Shown here piece after piece: positions 8,487-16,872 of a DNA stretch of 64,000 bases. The notes beneath the pieces are model-generated. The model saw only the letters and a program-made list of their open reading frames with translations. It was not told where the DNA came from and ran no database searches. This DNA comes from Methylophaga sp. GTDB lineage: Bacteria > Pseudomonadota > Gammaproteobacteria > Nitrosococcales > Methylophagaceae. The translations under genes were made by a program, and so were the position numbers. Numbering within the stretch: position 1 is the first letter of the stretch; each line of letters begins with the position of its first letter. Where the stretch lies: positions 1 through 64,000 of the forward strand of contig NZ_JAUSCC010000061.1 of the NCBI RefSeq assembly GCF_030651745.1, read 5' to 3'.

Positions 8487-10919
8487 TCAGAAGTCCAGCT
8501 GGGCTCCCAGTTTGATGGTGCGTGGAGCACCTTGGGCAATGCTTGAACTGCCTGCAGAGGTCAGCCAATAAGCCTTATCCGCAAGGTTTTCAACATTCAG
8601 CCGCAGCGTTAGTAGCTGTTTGTTGAAGTCAATTTCATAGCGTGCGCCTAAATCAAACAATGTCACCGATCCAACATGCCATTGGTTGGCAGTATCCAAT
8701 GGAATGCTGCTGGTGTATTGCGCGCCGCCAGTGAGGGTTAACTGGGTATTTGGCACTTGATACTCACTGTACAGGCGGAACTGTTTGTCAGCGACACCTT
8801 GTATCGGTTTGCCTTCCAGACTCGGGTTGGTGGTTTTTTTGTTGGTGGCATCCAGCCACATTGCACTGGCACCAACCAGCCATTGTTCATTGATTTTGCC
8901 TTGGGTTGAGAGCTCTATGCCTTCGTAACGAGCTTCACCATCCTGGCTGAATACATCATTACTGTCAGTATAGGTAAGGCCTTTTTGCAGCTGAAATACC
9001 GCCATATTGGCCGACCAGTTGGCATAATTAAGCTTGATACCGGTTTCATATTGTTTGCTGATCAACGGTTTAAATACCTCACCGGCATTGGCTGCGGTAT
9101 TCGGCGCTGTGGCACCTTGTTCAAAGGCTTCTACATAACTGGCGTAAAGCGAAATCCATTCAAGTGGCCGATAAATAGCCGCGATGGATGGGGTGATTTC
9201 ACTTTCTTTGTAATCACCATATTTATCCTCAAGACTGCCGTAACGTGCGCCGAGAATAAAATCCCAGCTATCGCCCACATTCAGCGTATCGGAGATAAAC
9301 GCTTCTTTGCGAGTGATTCTGGAATACTCATTAAAGCTGGCATCACTTTTATCAAGATGGCTGACTGGGCGGTCGAATTCGACGGGAGACGACAAATTAC
9401 CTGAGCCAAGTGGAATTACCATTGTGCCGATACCGGAACTATTAGATGAAATGGTGCGGCTATGCGACAGGCCTAGCGCTACGTTATGAGTGACGGGACC
9501 GGTTTCGATGATGCCACTCAGCACATTCTGTGTCTGATAGCTTTTGAACAGATTGTTGTAATTGTAGAGGGTAGCGGAATAGTTGCCATCGCCATCGACA
9601 TACAAAATGGGCATCAGCGGATTACGATAGCTGGTGGAATAACGATACGAGAGTGTATTGTTCCAGTTATCGTTAACCTGCCAGATCAAATCAGTGCCCG
9701 TAGTGATGTGCTCTGATTCATAACGGGTCCAGTCCGGTGCCAGTCGCTTATCACCATCAATCGGGCTGACAATCTTGCTGACTGTGCGATCAGTGAATGA
9801 TCCATCCGAGTTAGGGCTAATCGAAAAATAACCGCCATAGCTTTTACGCTCAGAAACCAATGCATCTGCCTGCCAGGTCAGATCCGGCGTGATTCGTAAA
9901 TCGACGGCGACAGAAGCCGATTTACGGTAGGCTTCACTGTCATCAACATAGGTGTCACCCGCCTCGCTGACCACATTAACGCGGTAACCAAAAATGTCAT
10001 CGGGTCCCACACGGCCGCCGACATCACCGTGTGCCATTAACAGTCCGCTGTCCATTAACTGCGTAGAAACACTGGCTTTGAATTCGTCGGTAGGCCGTTT
10101 AAGGACGTAGTTGATAATACCGCCGGGAGCTGCGAAACCATAAAGAAAGCCACCTGCGCCTTTGAGGATCTCAACCCGTTCAAGATGTTCCAGAGGCAAG
10201 TCTTTGGCACGGCTGCGGAAATTCATTCCGTCGAGTTTCTGCCCGGTATCAAAATCCGTACTGATGCCGCGAATGGAAAAAGCATTATTTTCTGTGATCA
10301 GATTATTGCCGGAGAGGCTGATTGCCGCATCAAATTTGGTTAACTCACCCAGTGAGCGTGCCTGTAAATTGGCAATGTAATCTTCAGAGTAGGTTTCAAT
10401 GGTAAACGGTGTATTCTGCTTTGACATATTTCCCAGAGCACCAGCAAACACATCGCCAACACGATACGCATTGGCGGCAGAGCCATCCATCCCCAGACCC
10501 TGAACCTTCATCGTCGATAAAGTAACGCTTTGTCCTTGTTCATTGATTTGCTGCAAAGCATAACTATTGTCACCCTGAGCTACAGCCACCAGACCGCTGC
10601 CAGTGAGAATCTGGCTAAGTGCATTTTCAACAGTATAAGTGCCTTGCAAACCCTCACTGCTCTTGCCGCTGGCTAATTCTGATGCACCAACCAGATAGAT
10701 ACCGGCTTGTGCCGATAAGCGAGCCAATACCTGACTTAGCGAGCCGGCAGGGATATTAAATTGTTGCGTGGCCTGAGCTACAGACTGGTTGGTTTCTGCG
10801 TGTGCAGCAGGAAGCCATGCCAGTGTACCCATGCTGGAAACAGCAACAATATGTATTGAAAGCGCCAGGGGCTTGAACCGGTTTTTCGCCGGCTGCTTGT
10901 GGCGGTGTTGTTTCACCAT
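8487..10919 (-). CDS. TonB-dependent siderophore receptor with signalling domain
   Basis: Outer-membrane receptor for ferric siderophore uptake (810 aa). The signal peptide ends near residue 41 (PAAHA). Residues ~55-110 form an STN/secretin-like signalling domain (FNIPAGSLSQVLARLSAQAG). Next come the plug domain (~155-270; LEHLERVEILKGAGGFLYG) and a 22-strand barrel ending LGAQLDF with a terminal Phe. The extra N-terminal domain marks it as a transducer of the FpvA/FecA/FoxA kind, which contacts a FecR-type anti-sigma factor. That fits its place directly downstream of fecR- and fecI-like genes. Ligand unknown; xenosiderophore use is plausible. Confidence 0.93.
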   Translation of the reverse strand: MVKQHRHKQPAKNRFKPLALSIHIVAVSSMGTLAWLPAAHAETNQSVAQATQQFNIPAGSLSQVLARLSAQAGIYLVGASELASGKSSEGLQGTYTVENALSQILTGSGLVAVAQGDNSYALQQINEQGQSVTLSTMKVQGLGMDGSAANAYRVGDVFAGALGNMSKQNTPFTIETYSEDYIANLQARSLGELTKFDAAISLSGNNLITENNAFSIRGISTDFDTGQKLDGMNFRSRAKDLPLEHLERVEILKGAGGFLYGFAAPGGIINYVLKRPTDEFKASVSTQLMDSGLLMAHGDVGGRVGPDDIFGYRVNVVSEAGDTYVDDSEAYRKSASVAVDLRITPDLTWQADALVSERKSYGGYFSISPNSDGSFTDRTVSKIVSPIDGDKRLAPDWTRYESEHITTGTDLIWQVNDNWNNTLSYRYSTSYRNPLMPILYVDGDGNYSATLYNYNNLFKSYQTQNVLSGIIETGPVTHNVALGLSHSRTISSNSSGIGTMVIPLGSGNLSSPVEFDRPVSHLDKSDASFNEYSRITRKEAFISDTLNVGDSWDFILGARYGSLEDKYGDYKESEITPSIAAIYRPLEWISLYASYVEAFEQGATAPNTAANAGEVFKPLISKQYETGIKLNYANWSANMAVFQLQKGLTYTDSNDVFSQDGEARYEGIELSTQGKINEQWLVGASAMWLDATNKKTTNPSLEGKPIQGVADKQFRLYSEYQVPNTQLTLTGGAQYTSSIPLDTANQWHVGSVTLFDLGARYEIDFNKQLLTLRLNVENLADKAYWLTSAGSSSIAQGAPRTIKLGAQLDF

Positions 10920-11038
10920 CGTATTACCTCATCAATTTTAGTGGTTACACAGAGATAAACGGGTGAGGGGGGGAAACCCGGAACCATTATTTGCATAAAA
11001 AAACGAAAGAATTACAACGCATTGATTAAATTGATAAT

Positions 11039-12013
11039 TTAACTACGAGTTGGCTCCACCTTGATCCACCCCGGAAAAACCTGACGAACCTGAATGGGTA
11101 AAACCCTGGTCAGCATGACCAGCGCTCGATTCGTGTCACTGAGCGGGAAACTGCCATAGACTTTCAGCTGGGCAATCTCGTCAGTGATGTTGATATAGCC
11201 ATGTTGATAACGATTGAGTTCGGCTATCAGCTCTTGTAGCGTCATATCTTCTGCCACCAATAATCCTTGTCGCCAGGCTTGCCGGGCTGTGATAGACGGT
11301 TGTTTTGGCTGTATCTGATTTGCACGGAAACGGGCTGTTTCACCCTGCTGGAGTTCAGCATGCTGAGCATTATTGGTTTGAACAGCTACCCTGCCTTCAT
11401 AGACGGCGAGTTCGATATCTTTCTGGTGGTTCATCACATTAAATTGTGTGCCGAGTGCTGTTAACCGACCTTGTGATGTATCCACTACAAAGGATCGGTC
11501 GGGAGCTTTTGCTGTTTCAATATAGATTTCGCCATGGAGTAACTGAATGCGTCTTTGCTGAGCAGTGAAATCAACATTGATGGCGGTAGCCGTGTTCAAC
11601 CAGATTTGGCTGCCATCTGCCAAGGTGATGTTTCTCTGTTGGCCGACACTGGTGTGATAGTCAGCGGCCAGAGCCATCACGCTGTCAGGAAACCATTTTT
11701 TATTCCAGCTGAAATGACCTACAAAACCTATCGCGGCAATACTCACCATGCCGCTGAGAAGTCGACGTCGTTGGCGTAATCGCTGATTAGCAGTAAATAG
11801 ATTATCTGCTGTGCTTTGCGGATCTGGCGTTTGTTGCAAAGTCTCAAAACTGTGGCTGATTTTTTCGACGTAAAGCCAGGCCTTTTTATTTTCGGGTTTG
11901 GCATCAAGCCATTGATGCCAGGCTAACTTATATTCATTACTGGCTTGGCCATCACGAAGCAGTGCAAACCATTCGGCAGCCTCTTCCAGCGTCTGATGTG
12001 AAGGTTCTGCCAT
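11039..12013 (-). CDS. FecR-family anti-sigma regulator
   Basis: Inner-membrane protein of 324 aa that relays the receptor signal to the sigma factor. Residues 1-~55 match the cytoplasmic DUF4880-type start (EEAAEWFALLRDGQAS, then WLDAKPENKKAW). A hydrophobic segment near 88-103 (LLSGMVSIAAIGFVGHF) crosses the membrane. The FecR domain follows (NITLADGSQIWLNTATAINV; LLHGEIYIETAK; LGTQFNV). The C-terminal ~70 residues resemble the STN-like domain that meets the receptor. It begins 2 bases after the sigma-factor stop, so the two are co-translated. The 119 bases before the receptor gene show no obvious terminator. Confidence 0.92.
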   Translation of the reverse strand: MAEPSHQTLEEAAEWFALLRDGQASNEYKLAWHQWLDAKPENKKAWLYVEKISHSFETLQQTPDPQSTADNLFTANQRLRQRRRLLSGMVSIAAIGFVGHFSWNKKWFPDSVMALAADYHTSVGQQRNITLADGSQIWLNTATAINVDFTAQQRRIQLLHGEIYIETAKAPDRSFVVDTSQGRLTALGTQFNVMNHQKDIELAVYEGRVAVQTNNAQHAELQQGETARFRANQIQPKQPSITARQAWRQGLLVAEDMTLQELIAELNRYQHGYINITDEIAQLKVYGSFPLSDTNRALVMLTRVLPIQVRQVFPGWIKVEPTRS

Positions 12014-12015
12014 TG

Positions 12016-12567
12016 TTACAGTGGTTCGGAGATAAGTTCGCGGGTGGTCTGGGATGCCTGTAATTTCAAGCAGGCCAGCATGGCCTTTGCCACATATTTA
12101 CGCACCATACGATCTGAGACACCCAATTGAATTGCTGTTTCAGCATCGGTCATCTGGCAAACAACGGCTAATAGAAATGCTTTGGCGGCTTTGGCTGGTA
12201 ACTCACTCAGCATCAGATTGATTTCTTCCAATGCCTCCAAAACTGCCGCCTGGCGTTCTGCTGAGGGTGCAGTTTCTTCGGGATAACTGGAAAGGGTGTC
12301 GTGCCAGGCTTTTTCAATTTCTTTTCGACGCCAGAGGTCAATACAGAGATTTTTTGCGGTAGCACGCAGATAACTTCGTGCTTGATCAGCACTTATAAAG
12401 TGACGCGATGCAGGCAAACCCAGCAGGCGCAGGAAAGTGTCTTGAGTCAGATCTGCGGCCTCAGCACTGTTACCTAATCTTTGGTATAGCCATGCTTTCA
12501 GCCAATTATGGTGTTCGCTATACAGCACCTGCACATGAAAGTAACAGACAGATTGGGCACTGTTCAC
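12016..12567 (-). CDS. ECF sigma factor, FecI type
   Basis: A 183-aa RNA polymerase sigma-70 family protein of the iron-starvation ECF group. Region 2 is at ~10-75 (YSEHHNWLKAWLYQRLGNSA; DLTQDTFLRLL; ARSYLRATAKNLCIDLWRR). Region 4 is at ~115-165 (LSELPAKAAKAFLLAVV; QLGVSDRMVRKYVAKAM). The start is a GTG with AGGAG 8 bases upstream. A Fur-like box lies just upstream, which fits derepression when iron is scarce. It probably directs transcription of the receptor gene after signalling through FecR. Confidence 0.93.
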   Translation of the reverse strand: MNSAQSVCYFHVQVLYSEHHNWLKAWLYQRLGNSAEAADLTQDTFLRLLGLPASRHFISADQARSYLRATAKNLCIDLWRRKEIEKAWHDTLSSYPEETAPSAERQAAVLEALEEINLMLSELPAKAAKAFLLAVVCQMTDAETAIQLGVSDRMVRKYVAKAMLACLKLQASQTTRELISEPL

Positions 12568-12590
12568 GAATGGCTCCTGAAGGTTTATTG

Positions 12591-12613
12591 TTAATGAGAA
12601 TCAATAGCATTCT
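12591..12613 (-). promoter_or_regulatory. Fur-box-like sequence upstream of the FecI gene
   Basis: The plus strand reads TTAATGAGAATCAATAGCAT, followed by TCT. On the gene's strand this contains TTGATTCTCATTAA, close to the TGATNNTCATTA core of Fur boxes. It is 24 bases upstream of the GTG start, where it would cover the promoter. Confidence 0.5.
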
Positions 12614-12756
12614 ATTGGTTCAGATCAAACCTAGCAAGTGAGCTGTATAGCTAAGGCAGAATCAATGGTTTTGTTTTTGTGGATTCTGAGTTGTGCATTA
12701 GTTAGACATGCAAAAAGAAAGTTGGGAAAAAGGGGAGGGATTTATCTAGGCGGTAA

Positions 12757-12930
12757 TTACTTCTGGTGCTCATCTTTAGTCACTAAAAACTCAAGCCCGG
12801 CACCAATATCTTCTTCGCCACAAGCGGCTATATCGTCAGGGCTGGCTGCTTGTGCTTCTTTGTGAGTCAGAATCAAATCACGACGTTCTTTAAATGGATC
12901 AACATTTTCATCGTTGGGTTTATTGTTCAT
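12757..12930 (-). CDS. Small acidic protein of unknown function (57 aa)
   Basis: A short frame beginning MNNKPNDENVDPFKERRDL and ending KDEHQK. It is acidic, with one cysteine and no membrane segment. An AAAGG site lies 8 bases before the ATG, and codon use resembles the neighbouring genes. No family recognised. It is a single gene between fecI and pqqA, on the strand opposite pqqA. Confidence 0.55.
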   Translation of the reverse strand: MNNKPNDENVDPFKERRDLILTHKEAQAASPDDIAACGEEDIGAGLEFLVTKDEHQK

Positions 12931-13168
12931 AGTAATTACCTTTAGCGACGTTGTAGTTGAGACTATGGCTCGTACAGAGAATTCCGATAAATTGGGTTTA
13001 ACTTGTTCGGCGTCTATAAAGAGCAGCCGGTTGCAAAAAAGCTATCTTCTTAACGCATAAGCAATTTTCTCAGGTAGTTCAGGTAAAACACCGTATTGCC
13101 ATGCTTGTTGAATGAGTAATATCTGAATCGCAGGACTTAATTCAACCAAGTTAAACAAGGAGTTCGCC

Positions 13169-13240
13169 ATGTGGACTAAACCAGAATATAACGATATGCG
13201 TTTTGGCTTTGAAGTGACTATGTACATCTGTAATCGATAA
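13169..13240 (+). CDS. pqqA: Coenzyme PQQ precursor peptide PqqA
   Basis: A 23-residue peptide that starts [11 protein letters not shown] and continues with FGFEVTMY, ending in CNR. It matches the PqqA family: the Trp2, the E-V-T-x-Y segment and the terminal N-R are hallmarks. Glu15 and Tyr19 are the residues PqqE cross-links to build pyrroloquinoline quinone. AAGGAG lies 6 bases upstream. No pqqB, C, D or E gene is adjacent, so the maturation enzymes must be encoded elsewhere; isolated or extra pqqA copies are known in methylotrophs. The product would serve PQQ dehydrogenases such as those at 49.8 and 56.5 kb. Confidence 0.9.
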   Translation: MWTKPEYNDMRFGFEVTMYICNR

Positions 13241-13399
13241 CATCATGACTTCTTTTAACCTTACAGATACTGAAATAATGGGATGGTTGTGGCATCCGAT
13301 GAAATGCACTTGCCCGATTTGCAGTGCTTGAATCGATACTGAAGTTACAGCCGACTTTTTATCTTAACGCTCGGACATCACCAGCAGAAATGTTCAAAT

Positions 13400-13427
13400 A
13401 AAAACCGGCCCTTGGCCGGTTTTTTTA
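13400..13427 (+). terminator. Rho-independent terminator after pqqA
   Basis: AACCGGCC-CTT-GGCCGGTT is followed by a run of T. It is 160 bases after the pqqA stop. The rest of the 13241-13584 gap shows a 28-codon open frame at 13248 without a ribosome site and no other gene, leaving a long 3' tail on the pqqA transcript. Confidence 0.85.
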
Positions 13428-13584
13428 TGCCTGAACGTCTTATGATAACAACGGAATTTTATTAGAGAATTTACCGATCTTGGCTACTAATGCAGCTGAT
13501 AAAAACCAAACTAAACTGGTTTGTTAATGGTCATACAGGCATACTGCGATTCGGTTTTTAATTCATTTTTTGTTGGAGACAACA

Positions 13585-14577
13585 GTGTTTAAAGTAAAGA
13601 AAATCATCTATATCCCAATCGCAATTCTGCTAATTGGACTCGCCGGAGCCCATGCTGTTGCGAATAATCAGGCTAATCAGGCAGCGCAGGAATTAGTCGA
13701 AGAATTGGTAAGCAAAATCAATGAAAATGGTGGCCAAGTTGCAGTCGGTGAGGTGATTGCCAATCCCTATAACAAAAACATTTCGGTGAAAGATGTATTG
13801 GTGACCGATGATTCTGGCCGTCAACATCAAATCGGTTTATTAACACTGAGTGATATCGAACTGAATGAGCGTCAGGATTTTATTTATGCAATGAATATCT
13901 CGACTCAGAATGCTTTATTTACCGTCACAGGCGGCGATGGTACGGCTGAGCAGGAACAGTCATTGGCTGATACCTTAAAAAGCCTGGGAATCAACAATGA
14001 CAAGATTGGTCACGATCAACAATTGGCTTATCGATACAAGCCTGCTGAGCGTCAATTAAGCCTCAGTTTACAGAATCAGTTTTACAATCCTGAGCTGACC
14101 AAAAAAGCAGCGGCACAATTGTTTTCAATGAATCTGCACACCAATTTCAGTCAGGTTCCTGATCTGGAAAATCAGATGCAACGCATTAGAAATAATGAAG
14201 ATATGACTACCGCTTCAACCGAGTGGATGCAGACAGGTTTGATTAAAGCCTCGATTGACTTTGAAGATCGTGGGGCATGGCAGGCTCTCATGGAAGAGGG
14301 GGCTAAGAAAGAGGGGGTGACACCAGCGGTTTTCAAGGAGCAACTAAAACAGCAGATGTTGCAACAGTTCTCAGCAATGCCAGCGGTTTCAGCAAACCTG
14401 AAAAGTCAGTTAACCGAAGCCAGCACTCGTTTTATCGACAGTGATTCACCTCAGGTCGAATTGGATATTAATTCAAAAAACCCACAAGGCACGGGAATCA
14501 TGCTGGCATTTATGTCGATCATAATGTCACCGAATGCATTAGAGAGTTTCTTTGACATCCAGGTTAAAGCAGACTGA
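13585..14577 (+). CDS. Exported or membrane-anchored protein of unknown function
   Basis: About 330 aa. The N-terminus is a signal or anchor (KKIIYIPIAILLIGLAGAHA, residues ~4-23). The rest is soluble and helix/strand mixed, with repeated segments such as KNISVKDVLVTDDSGRQHQI near 60. The layout is reminiscent of DUF945/YdgA-like periplasmic proteins, but I cannot confirm that. I use the GTG at 13585 because GGAG lies 6 bases before it; a TTG five codons upstream is the alternative. It is a single gene between the pqqA terminator and azurin. Confidence 0.7.
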   Translation: MFKVKKIIYIPIAILLIGLAGAHAVANNQANQAAQELVEELVSKINENGGQVAVGEVIANPYNKNISVKDVLVTDDSGRQHQIGLLTLSDIELNERQDFIYAMNISTQNALFTVTGGDGTAEQEQSLADTLKSLGINNDKIGHDQQLAYRYKPAERQLSLSLQNQFYNPELTKKAAAQLFSMNLHTNFSQVPDLENQMQRIRNNEDMTTASTEWMQTGLIKASIDFEDRGAWQALMEEGAKKEGVTPAVFKEQLKQQMLQQFSAMPAVSANLKSQLTEASTRFIDSDSPQVELDINSKNPQGTGIMLAFMSIIMSPNALESFFDIQVKAD

Positions 14578-14715
14578 TACGATTATTTGTAACGATATTT
14601 TTAAGCAGATGGCCATAGACTGAATTGACTTTGTTACCTGTAAATCTTGAATAACTACAGGAACAATTCCTCAATCAATGTTGCACTATTGTGACCGTCA
14701 AAATCTTCTCACTAT

Positions 14716-14737
14716 AATTGAGAATGATTATTATTAA
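14716..14737 (+). promoter_or_regulatory. Possible Fur-box-like sequence
   Basis: AATTGAGAATGATTATTATT, followed by AA, resembles the GATAATGATAATCATTATC consensus in about two thirds of positions. It is 213 bases upstream of azurin. The rest of the 14578-14950 gap shows no gene. Confidence 0.35.
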
Positions 14738-14950
14738 ATTTGAAAGATCCATCCGAACTGGACATTTAAAAGCAGTTAACTGTTCTGAATGACAGGTTTA
14801 TTGTTTTGAAATTATTTGGCAATTTGAAATCGGATGAAATGGAAAATTATTAATGATGAATCATGCATGAACGCCTTATGAAGAGCGAATTATATTAATG
14901 CGTTTATCTTGTGAAGAAGGCAATGTTGCCGGGATTATTAGGAGATCAAG

Positions 14951-15400
14951 ATGAAGAAAAATCGTTTGTTAGCTGCTGCCGCAGTGTTTGCTTTGGTTCC
15001 ATTTGCCGCGTTTGCCGATGAATGTGAATTAACCATTGAAGGCACTGATCAAATGAGTTTCAGTGCAAAGAAAATGACGGCTCCAGCCAGCTGTGAAACA
15101 GTGAAAGTTGTATTGAAACATACTGGTTCTATGGCGAAAGATATGATGGGACACAACTGGGTATTAACCAAAAAAGATGATATGCAGGCCATTGTGAGAG
15201 AAGGTGCAGCTGCAGGTCTGGATAACGATTACCTGCCACAAGGCGATGCTCGTGTTATTGCTGCCACGAAAGTGATTGGTGGCGGTGAAACGGCTGAAGT
15301 TGAATTTTCTACTGCAGGTCTTGCGGGTGAAAAGTTGACTTTTTTCTGTTCATTCCCTGGTCATAGCGGAATTATGAAAGGCAATTTTGAAGTTAAATAA
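14951..15400 (+). CDS. azu: Azurin (periplasmic blue-copper electron carrier)
   Basis: A 149-aa precursor with a 22-residue signal peptide ending AAFA. The mature 127-aa protein has the azurin copper site: His46 in GHNW, then Cys111, His116 and Met120 in FFCSFPGHSGIM. Cys3 and Cys26 give the usual disulphide. It shuttles electrons in the periplasm, for example to a cytochrome c peroxidase (one is at 55.4 kb) or from quinoprotein dehydrogenases. The AGGAGA site is 6 bases before the ATG. It is monocistronic, with its own terminator. Confidence 0.95.
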   Translation: MKKNRLLAAAAVFALVPFAAFADECELTIEGTDQMSFSAKKMTAPASCETVKVVLKHTGSMAKDMMGHNWVLTKKDDMQAIVREGAAAGLDNDYLPQGDARVIAATKVIGGGETAEVEFSTAGLAGEKLTFFCSFPGHSGIMKGNFEVK

Positions 15401-15406
15401 ATGTTT

Positions 15407-15443
15407 AAACCCTCTCACCAAGTTGTTGGTGGGAGGGTTTTTT
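15407..15443 (+). terminator. Rho-independent terminator after azurin
   Basis: ACCCTCTCACCA and TGGTGGGAGGGT pair around a short loop and are followed by TTTTTCTTTTT. It sits between convergent genes and could serve azurin. Confidence 0.85.
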
Positions 15444-15447
15444 CTTT

Positions 15448-16221
15448 TTATAGGTTATAAAGTGAAGCATCCACTTCCGGCAATGCTTCAAAAGCCGGTT
15501 TAGCAAAATAATAACCCTGAAATAACGCGACGCCTTGATCCCGAATGAATTGAAATTCCTCTATCGTTTCGACACCTTCAGCAATCACTCTTATCTCTAA
15601 ATCATTGCAGGTCATGATGATTGAACGAACAATGGATTGTCTGACTTTATCAGTATTGATATTGCGGATAAGGGCCATATCAAGCTTGATAATATCTGGC
15701 TGCCAATCAGCAAGCAGATTTAAACCTGCGTAACCGGAACCAAAATCATCAATGGCGGTGGTGAAATTATGCCGCTTATATTCTTCAAAGATGTTTTTCA
15801 GATGGTTATTGTCGGTTACTTTTTCCACTTCTGTTACTTCAAACATTAAATTTTCGGTCGGAAAATTCATTGTTGCGGCTGCTTCAAGCGTCGCTCTGAT
15901 ACAGGTTTCAGGACGGTAAACCGCGTTTGGGAAAAAGTTGATGCTGAGCATACCTTGCAGATCAAGTTGTTTTGCTAACTGAATGGCTTTGACACGAATC
16001 GTCTGGTCGAACGAATAACGATTGCTGTCATTCAATTGGTCCAAAACGGTATAAGCAGGTTCGTTGTTTACCCCACGGACCAGCGCTTCATAACCAAAAA
16101 TTCCTTTTTCACTCACATCAATAATTGGCTGAAATGCCATTGAGAAACTGAAATCCAGTCCACCACCCTCTAAACATTTGTCACAGCCTAAAGGTTTGAA
16201 ATCCGGCATTTGATTGGTCAT
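15448..16221 (-). CDS. EAL-domain c-di-GMP phosphodiesterase, partner of BLUF protein
   Basis: A stand-alone EAL domain (257 aa) predicted to hydrolyse c-di-GMP. Catalytic features are intact: EAL at 45-47, NFFP, FEVTE, DDFGSGYAG, IKLD, EGVET and QGYYFAKP. A CxxC pair (C13, C16) precedes the domain. It lies 51 bases downstream of a BLUF photoreceptor gene on the same strand. In E. coli YcgF/BluF and Klebsiella BlrP1 the two domains are fused, so a light-controlled phosphodiesterase made of two proteins is the natural reading (inference). Confidence 0.9.
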   Translation of the reverse strand: MTNQMPDFKPLGCDKCLEGGGLDFSFSMAFQPIIDVSEKGIFGYEALVRGVNNEPAYTVLDQLNDSNRYSFDQTIRVKAIQLAKQLDLQGMLSINFFPNAVYRPETCIRATLEAAATMNFPTENLMFEVTEVEKVTDNNHLKNIFEEYKRHNFTTAIDDFGSGYAGLNLLADWQPDIIKLDMALIRNINTDKVRQSIVRSIIMTCNDLEIRVIAEGVETIEEFQFIRDQGVALFQGYYFAKPAFEALPEVDASLYNL

Positions 16222-16272
16222 TTTGTGTTCTCTCTTTTGGTACTTTTTATGTCGTGGTAAAGGTGGTGTTTA

Positions 16273-16800
16273 TTAAATATAAATGATTTGTTCAGTGCTT
16301 TTTTGGGGTGATTTGTTTAGATAGGTTTTAAGCTGATAAGCAAATATATCTGCATTATCATTTGATAGCTTCTCGGGTAACTCTTCCCGTAACAACCGCA
16401 TATCGCCATGGCTTATATCAATGTACCCCATTGACCAGTTTTTAAAAATGTATTTATTACTGAGACTGATATTTATCAGCTTACATTCATGATGCCGATC
16501 ATCCTTGAGGATTTTTTGATACAGATTGATAACCGTATTTTCCGGACCTTCAAGCACCTGAATAAAATCCGTATGGTTGTAACAAAGGATACCGTTGACG
16601 TTGACTCGTTGATTATTTTCCCGACTTTGCAAGAGCAACTTTGTTAAATCGGTTTCTGACAAGCGAGCATGGGTTTTACTGCTGTATAGGATTCTTAATA
16701 AACTTCTAGTCAAAACAATACATCCGGATAACCATGTCATACAATTTAGATGCAAATCCTTTTGCTGTTTTCTCGGTTCAGTGTAAGCCAGAGACTGCAA
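16273..16800 (-). CDS. BLUF-domain blue-light sensor
   Basis: Flavin-binding photoreceptor of the BLUF family. Key positions are visible: the Tyr in LLRILYSS, the Asn of SRENNQRVNVNGILCY, the Gln of FIQVLEG, and the NWSMGY tail strand. The start is uncertain. The longest frame begins at TTG 16800; an ATG 19 codons in and a TTG just before TRSLLRILY would give a protein closer to the usual BLUF length. None has a strong ribosome site. It is directly upstream of the EAL gene, so blue light probably controls c-di-GMP turnover. Confidence 0.85.
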   Translation of the reverse strand: MQSLAYTEPRKQQKDLHLNCMTWLSGCIVLTRSLLRILYSSKTHARLSETDLTKLLLQSRENNQRVNVNGILCYNHTDFIQVLEGPENTVINLYQKILKDDRHHECKLINISLSNKYIFKNWSMGYIDISHGDMRLLREELPEKLSNDNADIFAYQLKTYLNKSPQKSTEQIIYI

Positions 16801-16872
16801 GTCGACAAGCTTAAACCGCTATCTTAGTGTCGTGAATCCTATCAATAGATAACCCGTTATTTTTCAGTCGAA

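Noticed and set aside
12638..12865. 75-codon plus-strand frame after fecI
   Set aside because: The opposite strand carries a 57-aa frame with a ribosome site and normal composition; the plus frame looks like its shadow.
13042..13227. 61-codon minus-strand frame opposite pqqA
   Set aside because: It covers the complement of pqqA, has no ribosome site, and pqqA on the other strand matches a known family exactly.
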